Positions 30,051 through 38,736 of a DNA stretch of 64,000 nt are shown one piece after another. The stretch is from Gemmatimonadota bacterium (GTDB taxonomy: Bacteria; JAAXHH01). Position 1 is the stretch's first letter, and each line of letters opens with the position of its first letter. The notes beneath the pieces are model-generated. The model ran no database searches, was not told where the DNA came from, and was given only the letters and a program-made list of their open reading frames with translations. Position numbers and translations under genes: made by a program. Location of the stretch: assembly GCA_026702745.1 (NCBI GenBank), contig JAPPBT010000025.1:1-64000 (forward strand), written 5' to 3'.

Positions 30051-32903
30051 ATGGCTCAATCGGACCTTCCCCAGGTATCCTTCGAGAAATTCGTCTTGCC
30101 GAACGGGTTGCAGGCCATCCTGCACGTGGACCGCAAGCTGCCCGTGGTGCACGTCAATCACTGGTTTCACGTGGGTTCCAAGGTGGAACGGCCCGGCCGG
30201 ACCGGGTTCGCCCACCTCTTCGAACACCTGATGTTCGAGGGGTCGCAGAACGCGCCGAATGGGTATTTCAAGTACATCGAACAGGCGGGCGGCAACCTGC
30301 GGGAAGGCGGCGTCAACGGCACTACGAGCAACGACCGCACCAACTACTTCGCCACCGTGCCTTCCGGCAACCTCGAATACGTGCTCTGGCTGGAATCGGA
30401 CCGCGTCGCCACCCTGGCGGACGCGCTCACGCGGGAGAACTTCGAGAACCAGCGCGAGGTCGTCCGCAACGAGCGCCGCCAGACCACGGAGAACCAGCCC
30501 TACGGCCGCTGGTACGAACTGGTCAACGAACACCTCTACCCCGCCGGCCATCCCTATTCCTGGCCCGTCATCGGCCGGCACGAGGACCTGGAAGCGGCCG
30601 GGGTCGACGAGGTGGCCGAGTTCTTCCGGACTTACTATACGCCGAACAACCTGTCGCTGGTCATCGCCGGTGATTTCGACAAAGATCAAGCCCGGGACCG
30701 AGTAGCCCATTACTACGGCGGGCTTGAACCGGGTCCGCTCCTCGAGCGCCAGCGCCGCTGGGTGCCCGCCCTGGCCGAGGGGAAGATCGTTGAGGTCACC
30801 GACCGCGTGCCCCAGGCCCGGGTCCACATGATCTGGCCGGCGCCGCAACGGTTCGAACCCGAGGAAACGGCGCTCGACGCGGCCGCGGCCGTGCTGGGTG
30901 ACGGCCTGTCTTCCCGACTCGAAAAGCTGCTGGTCTACGACCGAAGACTGTGCACCGAGGTCAGCGTCTTCAACTTCGCCAGGGAGATTGCCGGCCTCTT
31001 CGGCGTCATCGCGACCGTCCGGCCGGGCTGCGAAGTCCGGGAAGTTGAAGACCTGGTCACCGGCCAGATCGCGAAACTGGCGTCCGGTGGTCCGACCCGG
31101 GACGAGGTGGAACGCGCCCGCACGGTCTGGGAGTACCAGTACGTCTCCAGCCTGGAGCGCATCGGCGGTTTCGGCGGCAAGGCCGACCGGTTGAACGAAT
31201 CGAATACCTACAAGAACGACCCGGGGTACTTCCACGTCGAGCACGACCGGTTCCGGAACCTGACCGCTTCGAAGATCTCCGAAGCGGTCAAACGGTGGCT
31301 GGTATCCCGCCACGGCCTGACGCTCCGTTACTTCCCCGATACGCTCCCGAAGGCGGTGGCCGGGTCAGGCTCGTCAGCGGCGCGGGCGGCGGGCACGGCC
31401 GCGGCGCAGGCGGAGGACGGATCGCCGTCCGCGCAGGCAGAGGGGGACGGACCGGCGCAGGCGGCCGCGGATGGCGTCCTCGACCGGTCCGTGGTCCCGG
31501 CGCTCGGGTCGGACACGCCCTTTGAGACGCCGGAGGTGCACGAGGACCGGCTGGACAACGGCCTGGAGGTACTGGTCGTCGAGCACCACGAGCTGCCGAA
31601 GGTCGCCGTTTCGCTGAACGTGAAGTCCGGCGGTGTGCACGATCCGCCCGACCGGTGCGGGATGTCCCAGCTCATGCTGCAGACCATGGACAAGGGCACG
31701 CGGGGCTACGGCGCGCTGGACCTTGACGAGGCCCTGAGCCGGCTGGGAACGGTCATCGGAAAATCCATGTATCTTGAATCGGCCCGGATCGGACTGGACG
31801 TGCTGACCGACAAGCTTTCCGCGGCCATGGCCCTTTTCGCCGACGTCGCACGCAATCCCCTGTTCCCCGAAGAGGAGCTGGAGCGGGAACGCCACCGCCA
31901 CCTGGACCACCTCAAGCAACAGGCCTCCCATCCCCAGTCCCTCGCCCAGCGGTTGTGCCCCGGACTGGTATTCGGCGAGGATCATCCCTATGGCCGGCCG
32001 GTGCAGGGCTACGCGTCTTCCGTTGCCGAAATGTCGCGGTACGAGATCGCCCGGGCCTACGAGGAGAACTGGCGGCCGGATCAGTCCGCCCTGGTGTTCG
32101 TAGGCGACATTACCCGCGACCAGGCGATGAAGTTGGCGGACCAGCGTTTCGGCTCGTGGAGCGTCGACGTCCGGCCGGCGAAGGAGGTCCCGGATCCCTC
32201 CCCGGACCGGAAATCGAACCGTATTTACCTGGTGGACCGCCCCGGCGCGCCGCAGACCGTGGTCTGCCAGTTCATCGACGCACCGAACCGCGATACGCCC
32301 GACTACCACGCCCTCCGGCTCGTGGACGCGATCTGGGGCGGCGGATTCCAGTCCCGCCTCAACCAGAACCTGCGGGAAGAAAAAGGCTATACCTACGGCG
32401 TATCCACTTCGCTGGGCCTGCTCGGCGTCTCCGGATACTGGAAGGTGCAGACGTCGATCCAGGCGGACAAGACCGGCGAGGTCGTGAAGGAACTGATGTC
32501 CGAAATGGCCGGACTGGGCGGTGAACGGCCGGTGCGCGAAGAAGAACTCGAGGAAGCGCGCACCGGACGGATCCGAGGTTACGCGCAGCGGTTCGAATCC
32601 CTGAGACGCATCGCCGGCAGCATCGGCGCACTGTGGAGTTCGGAGCGGCCCATGTCGGACATGCGGGACGCGGTGGAGAACCTGAAGTCGGTCAGCCTTG
32701 AGGAGGTGCGGTCTGCCGCTCGCAAATACCTCGATGCGCGACGCGCGAGCTACCTGCTCGTGGGGGACCGTGCCGCCATCGAGACGCAGCTGGCCGACCG
32801 GGGTCTTCCCGTGCCGGAGTTGCTGGACCCCGAGGCGCAGCCGCCCGCCCGGGCGCCGGCCTCGGCCGAGGTGCCGGAGGCCGCGGATCCGGACGCGCTG
32901 TAG
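30051..32903 (+). CDS. Two-domain M16 (pitrilysin-family) zinc peptidase
   Basis: 950 residues, two M16 units in one chain. The N-terminal unit has the inverted zinc motif HLFEH in FAHLFEHLMFEGSQNAPNG, with the downstream Glu ligand region ENFENQREVVRNERRQ, so it is catalytic. The second unit (about residues 490-920) begins EVLVVEHHELPKVAVSLNVKSGG but has CGMSQLMLQTM where HxxEH would be, so it is the structural half. It keeps the R/Y-type substrate motif (QNLREEKGYTYGVS). An Ala/Gln/Glu-rich linker near 455-485 joins them. No clear signal peptide was found, so it may be cytosolic or exported non-classically. Confidence 0.92.
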   Translation: MAQSDLPQVSFEKFVLPNGLQAILHVDRKLPVVHVNHWFHVGSKVERPGRTGFAHLFEHLMFEGSQNAPNGYFKYIEQAGGNLREGGVNGTTSNDRTNYFATVPSGNLEYVLWLESDRVATLADALTRENFENQREVVRNERRQTTENQPYGRWYELVNEHLYPAGHPYSWPVIGRHEDLEAAGVDEVAEFFRTYYTPNNLSLVIAGDFDKDQARDRVAHYYGGLEPGPLLERQRRWVPALAEGKIVEVTDRVPQARVHMIWPAPQRFEPEETALDAAAAVLGDGLSSRLEKLLVYDRRLCTEVSVFNFAREIAGLFGVIATVRPGCEVREVEDLVTGQIAKLASGGPTRDEVERARTVWEYQYVSSLERIGGFGGKADRLNESNTYKNDPGYFHVEHDRFRNLTASKISEAVKRWLVSRHGLTLRYFPDTLPKAVAGSGSSAARAAGTAAAQAEDGSPSAQAEGDGPAQAAADGVLDRSVVPALGSDTPFETPEVHEDRLDNGLEVLVVEHHELPKVAVSLNVKSGGVHDPPDRCGMSQLMLQTMDKGTRGYGALDLDEALSRLGTVIGKSMYLESARIGLDVLTDKLSAAMALFADVARNPLFPEEELERERHRHLDHLKQQASHPQSLAQRLCPGLVFGEDHPYGRPVQGYASSVAEMSRYEIARAYEENWRPDQSALVFVGDITRDQAMKLADQRFGSWSVDVRPAKEVPDPSPDRKSNRIYLVDRPGAPQTVVCQFIDAPNRDTPDYHALRLVDAIWGGGFQSRLNQNLREEKGYTYGVSTSLGLLGVSGYWKVQTSIQADKTGEVVKELMSEMAGLGGERPVREEELEEARTGRIRGYAQRFESLRRIAGSIGALWSSERPMSDMRDAVENLKSVSLEEVRSAARKYLDARRASYLLVGDRAAIETQLADRGLPVPELLDPEAQPPARAPASAEVPEAADPDAL

Positions 32904-32937
32904 CCAGGATTCGCTGGCCGGCGAGGAGACCGACGAC

Positions 32938-34029
32938 ATGAAGGACCACCCCTTCGACAAAAACATCGAAACCGCCTGGACGCTTCCGTCATCCTGGTAC
33001 ACCGATCCGGCATTCCTCCAGCGTGAATACAAAGACATGTTCCGCAGGACCTGGCAGCTCGTGGGCCGGGCGGACCAGGTGGCCGACGTCGGGGACTACT
33101 TCACGGTGGACGTGGCGGGAGAGCCGGTGGTCATCGCCCGCGGGGCCGATGACGTGGTCCGCGCTTTCTACAACGTGTGCAAGCACCGGGCCGGCCCCGT
33201 GGCCCTGGAGCAGGGCAACCGGCGGACCTTCGTCTGCTACTACCACGGGTGGACCTACAACCTGGACGGCTCGCTGCGCCACGCGCCGGAGTTCGAGGAA
33301 GTGCAGGCCCTGGACCGGTGCGCCATGGCGCTCGAACCGGTGCGCGTGAGCCAGTGGGGCCCCCTGCTCTTCGTCAACCTGGACGCGGAAGCGCCGCCTC
33401 TGGATGCTTTCCTGGGCGACATCGGAAAACGCGCGGCTGCCCACAACATCGGCGAAATGAAATGGGCCAAGCGCCGCGACTACGAAATGAACTGCAACTG
33501 GAAGGTGTACGTGGACAACTACCTGGAAGGCTATCACCTGCCGGTCGTGCATCCGGGACTGTACCGCGAGATCGACTACGACGCGTACCGGGTGGAGCCC
33601 TTCCGTTACTACTCCATCCAGCACGCCCCGATCTTCGGTCCGGAGAAGAAGGGGTACAAGGGACCGCGCCGCTACCTGCCGACGGAGCAGGACCAGGGCG
33701 ACACGCAGTACTACTGGGTCTTCCCCACGCTCATGCTCAACATCTACCTGGGCCAGATGCAGACCAACCTGGTGGTGCCCCTGGGCCACGACCGCTGCCT
33801 GACCATCTTCGAATGGTACCTGTCACCCGACATGGAACAGGACGTGGACAACCTGGTGGACTTCGGCGACGAGATCCAGGAAGAGGACATCTTCATCTGC
33901 GAGCACGTGCAGCGCGGGCTGCAGTCCGCGTCCTACAACCAGGGCCGGTTCTCCGTCAAGCGGGAGAACGGCGTGCACCACTTCCATTCACTGATGAACG
34001 AGTACATGAACGGCGCGGAAACGGGCTGA
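32938..34029 (+). CDS. Rieske non-haem iron oxygenase, alpha subunit
   Basis: 363 residues from ATG 32938, with GAGGAG about ten bases upstream; the frame reads back into the M16 gene but that part is not coding. The Rieske [2Fe-2S] ligands are C81-x-H83 (CKHRAG) and C100-x2-H103 (CYYHGW). The mononuclear iron site is in NYLEGYHLPVVHPGL. Such enzymes hydroxylate or demethylate aromatics, betaines, carnitine or choline derivatives. The neighbouring polyamine-type ABC operon suggests a quaternary or secondary amine substrate, which is an inference. No ferredoxin reductase gene is adjacent. Confidence 0.9.
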   Translation: MKDHPFDKNIETAWTLPSSWYTDPAFLQREYKDMFRRTWQLVGRADQVADVGDYFTVDVAGEPVVIARGADDVVRAFYNVCKHRAGPVALEQGNRRTFVCYYHGWTYNLDGSLRHAPEFEEVQALDRCAMALEPVRVSQWGPLLFVNLDAEAPPLDAFLGDIGKRAAAHNIGEMKWAKRRDYEMNCNWKVYVDNYLEGYHLPVVHPGLYREIDYDAYRVEPFRYYSIQHAPIFGPEKKGYKGPRRYLPTEQDQGDTQYYWVFPTLMLNIYLGQMQTNLVVPLGHDRCLTIFEWYLSPDMEQDVDNLVDFGDEIQEEDIFICEHVQRGLQSASYNQGRFSVKRENGVHHFHSLMNEYMNGAETG

Positions 34030-34091
34030 CCACCTTACCTGCGGTGCCCCTGCCGCCTTCCCGCACGACCCGGCACTTCCCAACAACCCAC

Positions 34092-34952
34092 CTACCGCGC
34101 GTTCCGCCTCCTGAGCCACTCCACGGTCAACAGGAACAACACCGCGAAGACGATGAGGAAGACGGCCACGGCCAGGATGGCGGGGCTGATCTCCTCGCGG
34201 ATGCCCGACCACATCTGGCGCGGTATGGTCCGCTGCTCGATCCCGCCCATAAAGAGCACCACGACGACCTCGTCGAAGGACGCGGCGAAGGCGAAGATCC
34301 CCCCGGAGACGACTCCCGGGGCGATGAGGGGGAGCTGAACACGCCGGAACACCGTCAGGGGACCGGCGCCCATGCTCGCAGCGGCCCGTGAGAGGTTCTG
34401 GTCGTACCCGGCCAGCGTGGCGGTGACCGTAATCACGACGAAAGGCGTGCCCAGGGCGGCATGGGCGAGGACCAGCCCGAGGTGGGTCTGAGCCAGGCCC
34501 AGGTTGGAGTAGAAGAAGAACATCCCCGCGGCCGAAATGATGACGGGCGTGACCATGGGGGAAATCAGCAGTCCCGTGGCGAAGCGGCGGGCCGGCATGG
34601 CCGGGTTGGACAGGCCCAGCGCGGCGAGCGTGCCGAGCGCCGTGGCGAGTACCGTGGCGGAGACCCCGATGAGCAGGCTGTTCGCCAGCGCCCGAGACCA
34701 CTCCTCGTCCTCCACGATCTGGCGGTACCACCGCAGGGACCAGGCGTCGGCGTCCAGGCGGAGCATGCCCTCGGTAAAGGTGAAATAGGGCTCGGCGTTG
34801 AAGCTCAGCGGCACGATCACCAGGATCGGCGCGATCAGGAAGGCGAAGACGAGTACGCAGAATCCGAGGTACGCGATGTGCCAGAATCCGTGGCCGGCGG
34901 TCGTCGTAGATGTCGTTGTCGTCGTTGTCGTCGTTGTCGTCGTTGTCGTCAT
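34092..34952 (-). CDS. potC: PotC-type ABC transporter permease
   Basis: An inner-membrane permease for a spermidine/putrescine-type transporter, 286 residues and six predicted helices. The EAA coupling loop is AAASMGAGPLTVFRRVQLPLIAPGVVSGG. The first 18 residues are almost entirely threonine, encoded by a 9-base repeat, which is not a normal PotC feature. Its ATG overlaps the PotB stop by one base (TGATG), so translation is coupled. It is the last gene of the potA-D-B-C operon and converges with the Rieske gene. Confidence 0.9.
   Translation of the reverse strand: MTTTTTTTTTTTTTSTTTAGHGFWHIAYLGFCVLVFAFLIAPILVIVPLSFNAEPYFTFTEGMLRLDADAWSLRWYRQIVEDEEWSRALANSLLIGVSATVLATALGTLAALGLSNPAMPARRFATGLLISPMVTPVIISAAGMFFFYSNLGLAQTHLGLVLAHAALGTPFVVITVTATLAGYDQNLSRAAASMGAGPLTVFRRVQLPLIAPGVVSGGIFAFAASFDEVVVVLFMGGIEQRTIPRQMWSGIREEISPAILAVAVFLIVFAVLFLLTVEWLRRRNAR
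34916..34951. repeat. 9-base tandem repeat encoding a poly-Thr N terminus
   Basis: GTTGTCGTC-type units repeat about four times over 34916-34951. Read on the minus strand they give ACN/ACG threonine codons at the start of the PotC-like protein. Unit number could vary by slippage without a frame change, because the unit is a multiple of three. Confidence 0.85.
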
Positions 34953-36208
34953 CAGCCCAGCCTCATCCGTTCAATGCCCACGAGCCGGTCGTAGAGCACG
35001 TAAAGCCCCGCCACGCAGACCAGCAGGATGCCGCCCAGCGCCGCCGCGAGACTCCAGTTCAGCGACGACTGCATGTGGAAGGCGATCATGTTGGAGATGA
35101 GCTGTCCCGTGCTGCCGCCCACCAGGGCCGGGGTGATGTAGTACCCGATGGCGAGGATGAACACGAGCAGGGAACCGGCGCCCACGCCGGGCAGGGTCTG
35201 TGGCCAGTACACCCGCCAGAAGGACTGCCACGGGGTCGCGCCCAGCGATTCAGCCGCACTCGATTGCACCCGCGGAATGGCGCTCATGACCGAGTAGAGC
35301 GGCAGCACCATGAACGGGAGCAGCACGTGGGTCATGGCCACGAAGGTGCCGGTCATGTTGTAGATCATGGCCAGCCGGCCGTCGTCCCCGATGACGCCCA
35401 GAAAAACGAGCATGTCGTTGAGGACGCCCTGGTTCTGCAGGAGCACGATCCACGAGGTCGTACGCACGAGGAGGGAAGTCCAGAAGGGCACGAGGACCAG
35501 GATCAGGAGCAGGTTGGCGCGCCTGGGTGGGGCGTGGGCGATCAGCCGCGCGACGGGATAGCCGATGAGCAGGCACAGGGCGGTGACCCCCAGGCTCACG
35601 AGCAGGGTGCGCCAGAGCAGGAACAGGTAGATCCGGCGGTCCTCAGGCTGGAAGGCGATGGATCCGCCGGGATCGCGTTGCAGATCGACGGCGTTCAGGT
35701 AGTGGCGCGACGTATACCGGTCGCCGGCCTCCCGCAGCGCGCGCCAGGTCCCGGTCTCTCCCCAGGCCGCGTGGATGCCGGTCATGGCCTCGGACCACGG
35801 CCCTTCATCGACGTTTCGCAGCCTCCGGGCGGTGCGCGTCAGCGCGCTGCGCAGTCCGGACTGTACCCGGTTCACCCGCGTGGCCACCTGGCCGAGTGTG
35901 CGGTCCTCCCGGGCCGCGAGCAGTTCGCGGGCCAGCGCTTCGTAGACCGCATCGTCCGGCAGGCCCCGGCCGTCCCAGGCTTGCAGCCGCTCGAGGGTCT
36001 CGGGGAGGGCGTCGGCGACCACCGGATCGTAAACGCTCCGGACCAGCATGTTCGCCAGGGGCGCGAGGAAGGTCACCCCGACGAAAACCAGGAGCGGCAA
36101 CACCAGCAACCCCGCGCGCAACCGGGGGTCGAACCGGGGCCCGGGCGTGCGGCCGGACCGGGAGGCGTACCAGGGTCGGCCGGACGTATTCTCGGGGTTC
36201 TCGCTCAT
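34952..36208 (-). CDS. potB: PotB-type ABC transporter permease with an enlarged first periplasmic loop
   Basis: 418 residues from ATG 36208, which overlaps the PotD stop as ATGA. Helix 1 (LLVLPLLVFVGVTFLAPLANMLV) is followed by about 140 hydrophilic residues before helix 2 (LFLLWRTLLVSLGVTALCLLIGY). Typical PotB has a much shorter loop. The insert contains repeated Arg-rich helical segments (LQAWDGRGLPDDAVYEALAREL, VNRVQSGLRSALTRTARRLRN). The EAA loop is AAESLGATPWQSFWRVYWPQTLPG. The inserted domain may contact the binding protein. Confidence 0.92.
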   Translation of the reverse strand: MSENPENTSGRPWYASRSGRTPGPRFDPRLRAGLLVLPLLVFVGVTFLAPLANMLVRSVYDPVVADALPETLERLQAWDGRGLPDDAVYEALARELLAAREDRTLGQVATRVNRVQSGLRSALTRTARRLRNVDEGPWSEAMTGIHAAWGETGTWRALREAGDRYTSRHYLNAVDLQRDPGGSIAFQPEDRRIYLFLLWRTLLVSLGVTALCLLIGYPVARLIAHAPPRRANLLLILVLVPFWTSLLVRTTSWIVLLQNQGVLNDMLVFLGVIGDDGRLAMIYNMTGTFVAMTHVLLPFMVLPLYSVMSAIPRVQSSAAESLGATPWQSFWRVYWPQTLPGVGAGSLLVFILAIGYYITPALVGGSTGQLISNMIAFHMQSSLNWSLAAALGGILLVCVAGLYVLYDRLVGIERMRLG

Positions 36209-37338
36209 CGTGCCAGCCACGTGCTGAAGCGCTCGTTCATCTCTTCGCCGTTGTCGCTCCACCATTCCCAGTCGTTGTGCAGGGCGCGGCCGATGTTATC
36301 GGGGCTGGTCGGCATGTGCGGTCTCATGTCGACACCGGTCTCCGCGTGGGTCGAGATCAGGTCCAGTGCGGAACGGCGCGTGGGACTGTAGGAGATGTAC
36401 CGGCCTACGTCCGCCATGGCCCGCGCCGTATTGGCGAAGCGGACGAACTGCTTCGCCGCCTCCAGGTTCCGCGTGCCCTCCACGATCACAAGGCCTCCCG
36501 TGTCCAGGAGCTGTCCGTCCCATACGATGACGAAGGGCTGTTCTTCCAGGACCTGTGCGTTGAAGATCCGTCCGTTGTACGCCGTGGTCATCACCACTTC
36601 GCCGTCGGCCAGCATCTGGGGCGGCTGCGCGCCGGCTTCCCACCAGACGATCCGGTCCTTGATGGAATCCAGTTTCCGGAAGGCCCGGCGCACGCCCGCT
36701 TCGGTGTCCAGCGTGGCGTAGACTTCGTCCGCCGCGACGCCGTCGGCCATCAGGGCGAACTCGAGATTCGCCAGCGGGGAGCGGCGCATGCCCCGTCTTC
36801 CCGGGAACTTCTCCAGGTCGAAGAAATCCGCGATGGAAGCAGGTTTCGATGTCCCGATCCGCGCGTCGTTGTAGACGACGACCGTCGAGTAGAACAGGTT
36901 GGTCGGGCCGCATTCCGTGAGGCCGTCTTCGGGCAGATCGTCCGCCGCCGGAGTTCCGTCGGCGCCCGGGGCCAGTTCGTCGACGTCGATGGGTACGAGG
37001 AGACCTTCGTCGCAGCCCCTTACCATGTCCGGCAGTTCCATGTCGACGACGTCCCAGTACACGTTGCCCACGTCGACCTGGGCTCGGATCTGCGCCAGGC
37101 CGCCATTGTAGTCTTCGATCTGAACGTCGATCCCCGTTTCCCGCTCGAAACGTTCGATGTATCCCTTCTCGCAGGCGCGGGCGTATGCGCCGCCCCAGCT
37201 CACCAGCGTCAGTGTCCGCTCCTGCGCGGCGGCATGTCCGCAAAGCAGAAGGACCAGTACAGCCACGGCCAGGCCCGGAAGCAGTGTGGCCAGGGCCGGA
37301 AGCGGGAAGCGTCGTCTCATGGTGAACATGTGCGTCAT
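36205..37338 (-). CDS. potD: PotD-type periplasmic substrate-binding protein
   Basis: 377 residues from ATG 37338, overlapping the PotA stop as ATGA. A Sec signal peptide is clear (MRRRFPLPALATLLPGLAVAV..., cleavage after HAAA). The mature start is LTLVSWGGAYARACEKGYIERFERETGID, a standard polyamine/2-aminoethylphosphonate-type binding-protein head. YWDVVDMELPDMVRGCDEGLLVPID follows, then TAYNGRIFNAQ. The ligand is a polyamine or related cation by family, but betaine-like substrates are possible. Confidence 0.92.
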   Translation of the reverse strand: MTHMFTMRRRFPLPALATLLPGLAVAVLVLLLCGHAAAQERTLTLVSWGGAYARACEKGYIERFERETGIDVQIEDYNGGLAQIRAQVDVGNVYWDVVDMELPDMVRGCDEGLLVPIDVDELAPGADGTPAADDLPEDGLTECGPTNLFYSTVVVYNDARIGTSKPASIADFFDLEKFPGRRGMRRSPLANLEFALMADGVAADEVYATLDTEAGVRRAFRKLDSIKDRIVWWEAGAQPPQMLADGEVVMTTAYNGRIFNAQVLEEQPFVIVWDGQLLDTGGLVIVEGTRNLEAAKQFVRFANTARAMADVGRYISYSPTRRSALDLISTHAETGVDMRPHMPTSPDNIGRALHNDWEWWSDNGEEMNERFSTWLAR

Positions 37339-38444
37339 TCGCCTTTTCCTTCCGTTTCGGGGTCGAGTACCCGGCAGTCGGTCGGCGTCCACCCGATGAG
37401 GATCTTGTCGCCCGCAAGCAGGGCGCCGTGGCCGACGGTATTGGGTATCTTGATGATGAAATCGGACGTGCGGCACACCGAGACACGCAGGCGCAGGTAG
37501 TCGCCCAGGAACGTGATATCCTCGATCAGGGCCACCATTTCGTTGGTGTAAAGCCCGGATTTCGGCGAGACGGCCACGCGCTCGGGTCGGATGGAAAGCG
37601 TTGCGGTGTCGCCCACCTGGCAAGGCGCGATGCGGATCGCCTCGATGATCTCACCGCCCACGAACACTTCGCATATGTCCCCCTCGATGCCCATCACCTT
37701 GCCGTGCAGCCGGTTGTTCTCCCCGATGAAACGGGCCACGAAGGAGCGCTGCGGTTCCTCGTAGAGCGTCTCGGGATCGGCCACCTGTTCGACCCTGCCG
37801 TCCCGCAGCACGGCGATGCGGTCCGACATGACCATGGCCTCCTGCTGGTCGTGGGTGACGTACACGACCGTGACGCCCAACGTCTTGTGGATGCGGCGGA
37901 TCTCGTACTGCATTTCCTCGCGGAGCCGGCGGTCCAGCGCGCCGAGGGGTTCGTCCATGAGGACCAGTTCGGGATCGAATACCAGGGCGCGGGCGATGGC
38001 CACGCGCTGTTGCTGCCCGCCGGAAAGCTGGCCGGGACGCCGGTGCTCGAATCCTTCCAGCTGCACCAGCTGCAGGACCCGTTCCACCCGTTCCCGGCAC
38101 TGGCCGCGGTCCATTCCGCGGACCTCGAGAGGAAAAGCGAGATTGGCCCCCACCGTCATGTGGGGGAAGAGGGCGTAGTTCTGGAACACCATGCCGATGC
38201 CGCGCTTGCGGGGCGGCAGGTTGTGGATGGAGCGGCCGTCCACGAGGATCTCGCCGGAGGTGGGCGTCTCGAAGCCGGCCAGCATCATGAGGCAGGTGGT
38301 CTTGCCCGAACCGGAAGGACCCAGGAGGGTGAGAAACTCTCCCTTGCGGATGTCCAGGTCGACGCCGTCAACTACCGTGGTCGTTCCGTCATAGCTTTTG
38401 CTGACCTTGCGGTATTCGACGTAGGGCCGGCCGGATCCTTCCAT
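37335..38444 (-). CDS. potA: PotA-type ABC transporter ATPase
   Basis: Energises the polyamine-type importer. 369 residues: Walker A LLGPSGSGKTTCLMML, Q-loop FQNYALFPHM, signature LSGGQQQRVAIARAL, Walker B LVLMDEPLGALD, switch VTHDQ. The C-terminal OB-type (TOBE) domain from about 245 has GENNRLHGKVMGIEGD and LSIRPERVAV. First gene of the pot operon; all four genes overlap by one to four bases, showing tight translational coupling. No clear promoter was seen in the gap to the divergent phosphatase/glycosylase gene. Confidence 0.94.
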   Translation of the reverse strand: MEGSGRPYVEYRKVSKSYDGTTTVVDGVDLDIRKGEFLTLLGPSGSGKTTCLMMLAGFETPTSGEILVDGRSIHNLPPRKRGIGMVFQNYALFPHMTVGANLAFPLEVRGMDRGQCRERVERVLQLVQLEGFEHRRPGQLSGGQQQRVAIARALVFDPELVLMDEPLGALDRRLREEMQYEIRRIHKTLGVTVVYVTHDQQEAMVMSDRIAVLRDGRVEQVADPETLYEEPQRSFVARFIGENNRLHGKVMGIEGDICEVFVGGEIIEAIRIAPCQVGDTATLSIRPERVAVSPKSGLYTNEMVALIEDITFLGDYLRLRVSVCRTSDFIIKIPNTVGHGALLAGDKILIGWTPTDCRVLDPETEGKGE

Positions 38445-38736
38445 TTAGGCACGCTCCAGGCGGAGAATGAGCCGTTCGGAATCAGGTGGGAACCTTAACC
38501 CGCGCCGTCCAGCCTGTCAAACCTTTTCCTTTCGAGAGCAGGACCGGGAATATACCTTATGTCGGTTCGAGCGGACGGCGCGTCCGCCGTGTTGGAATCG
38601 TGCCGCTGCGAAGCGGGTCCGCGGTCGTCGACGCCGACCTGTCAACCAACTTGTCCGCCAACCCGTCAACTGTGCCGGTGCCGACCCATTTTCCACAACC
38701 ACCGCCCGCCTTCCAGGAGAAAGACCGCCCGACCCC

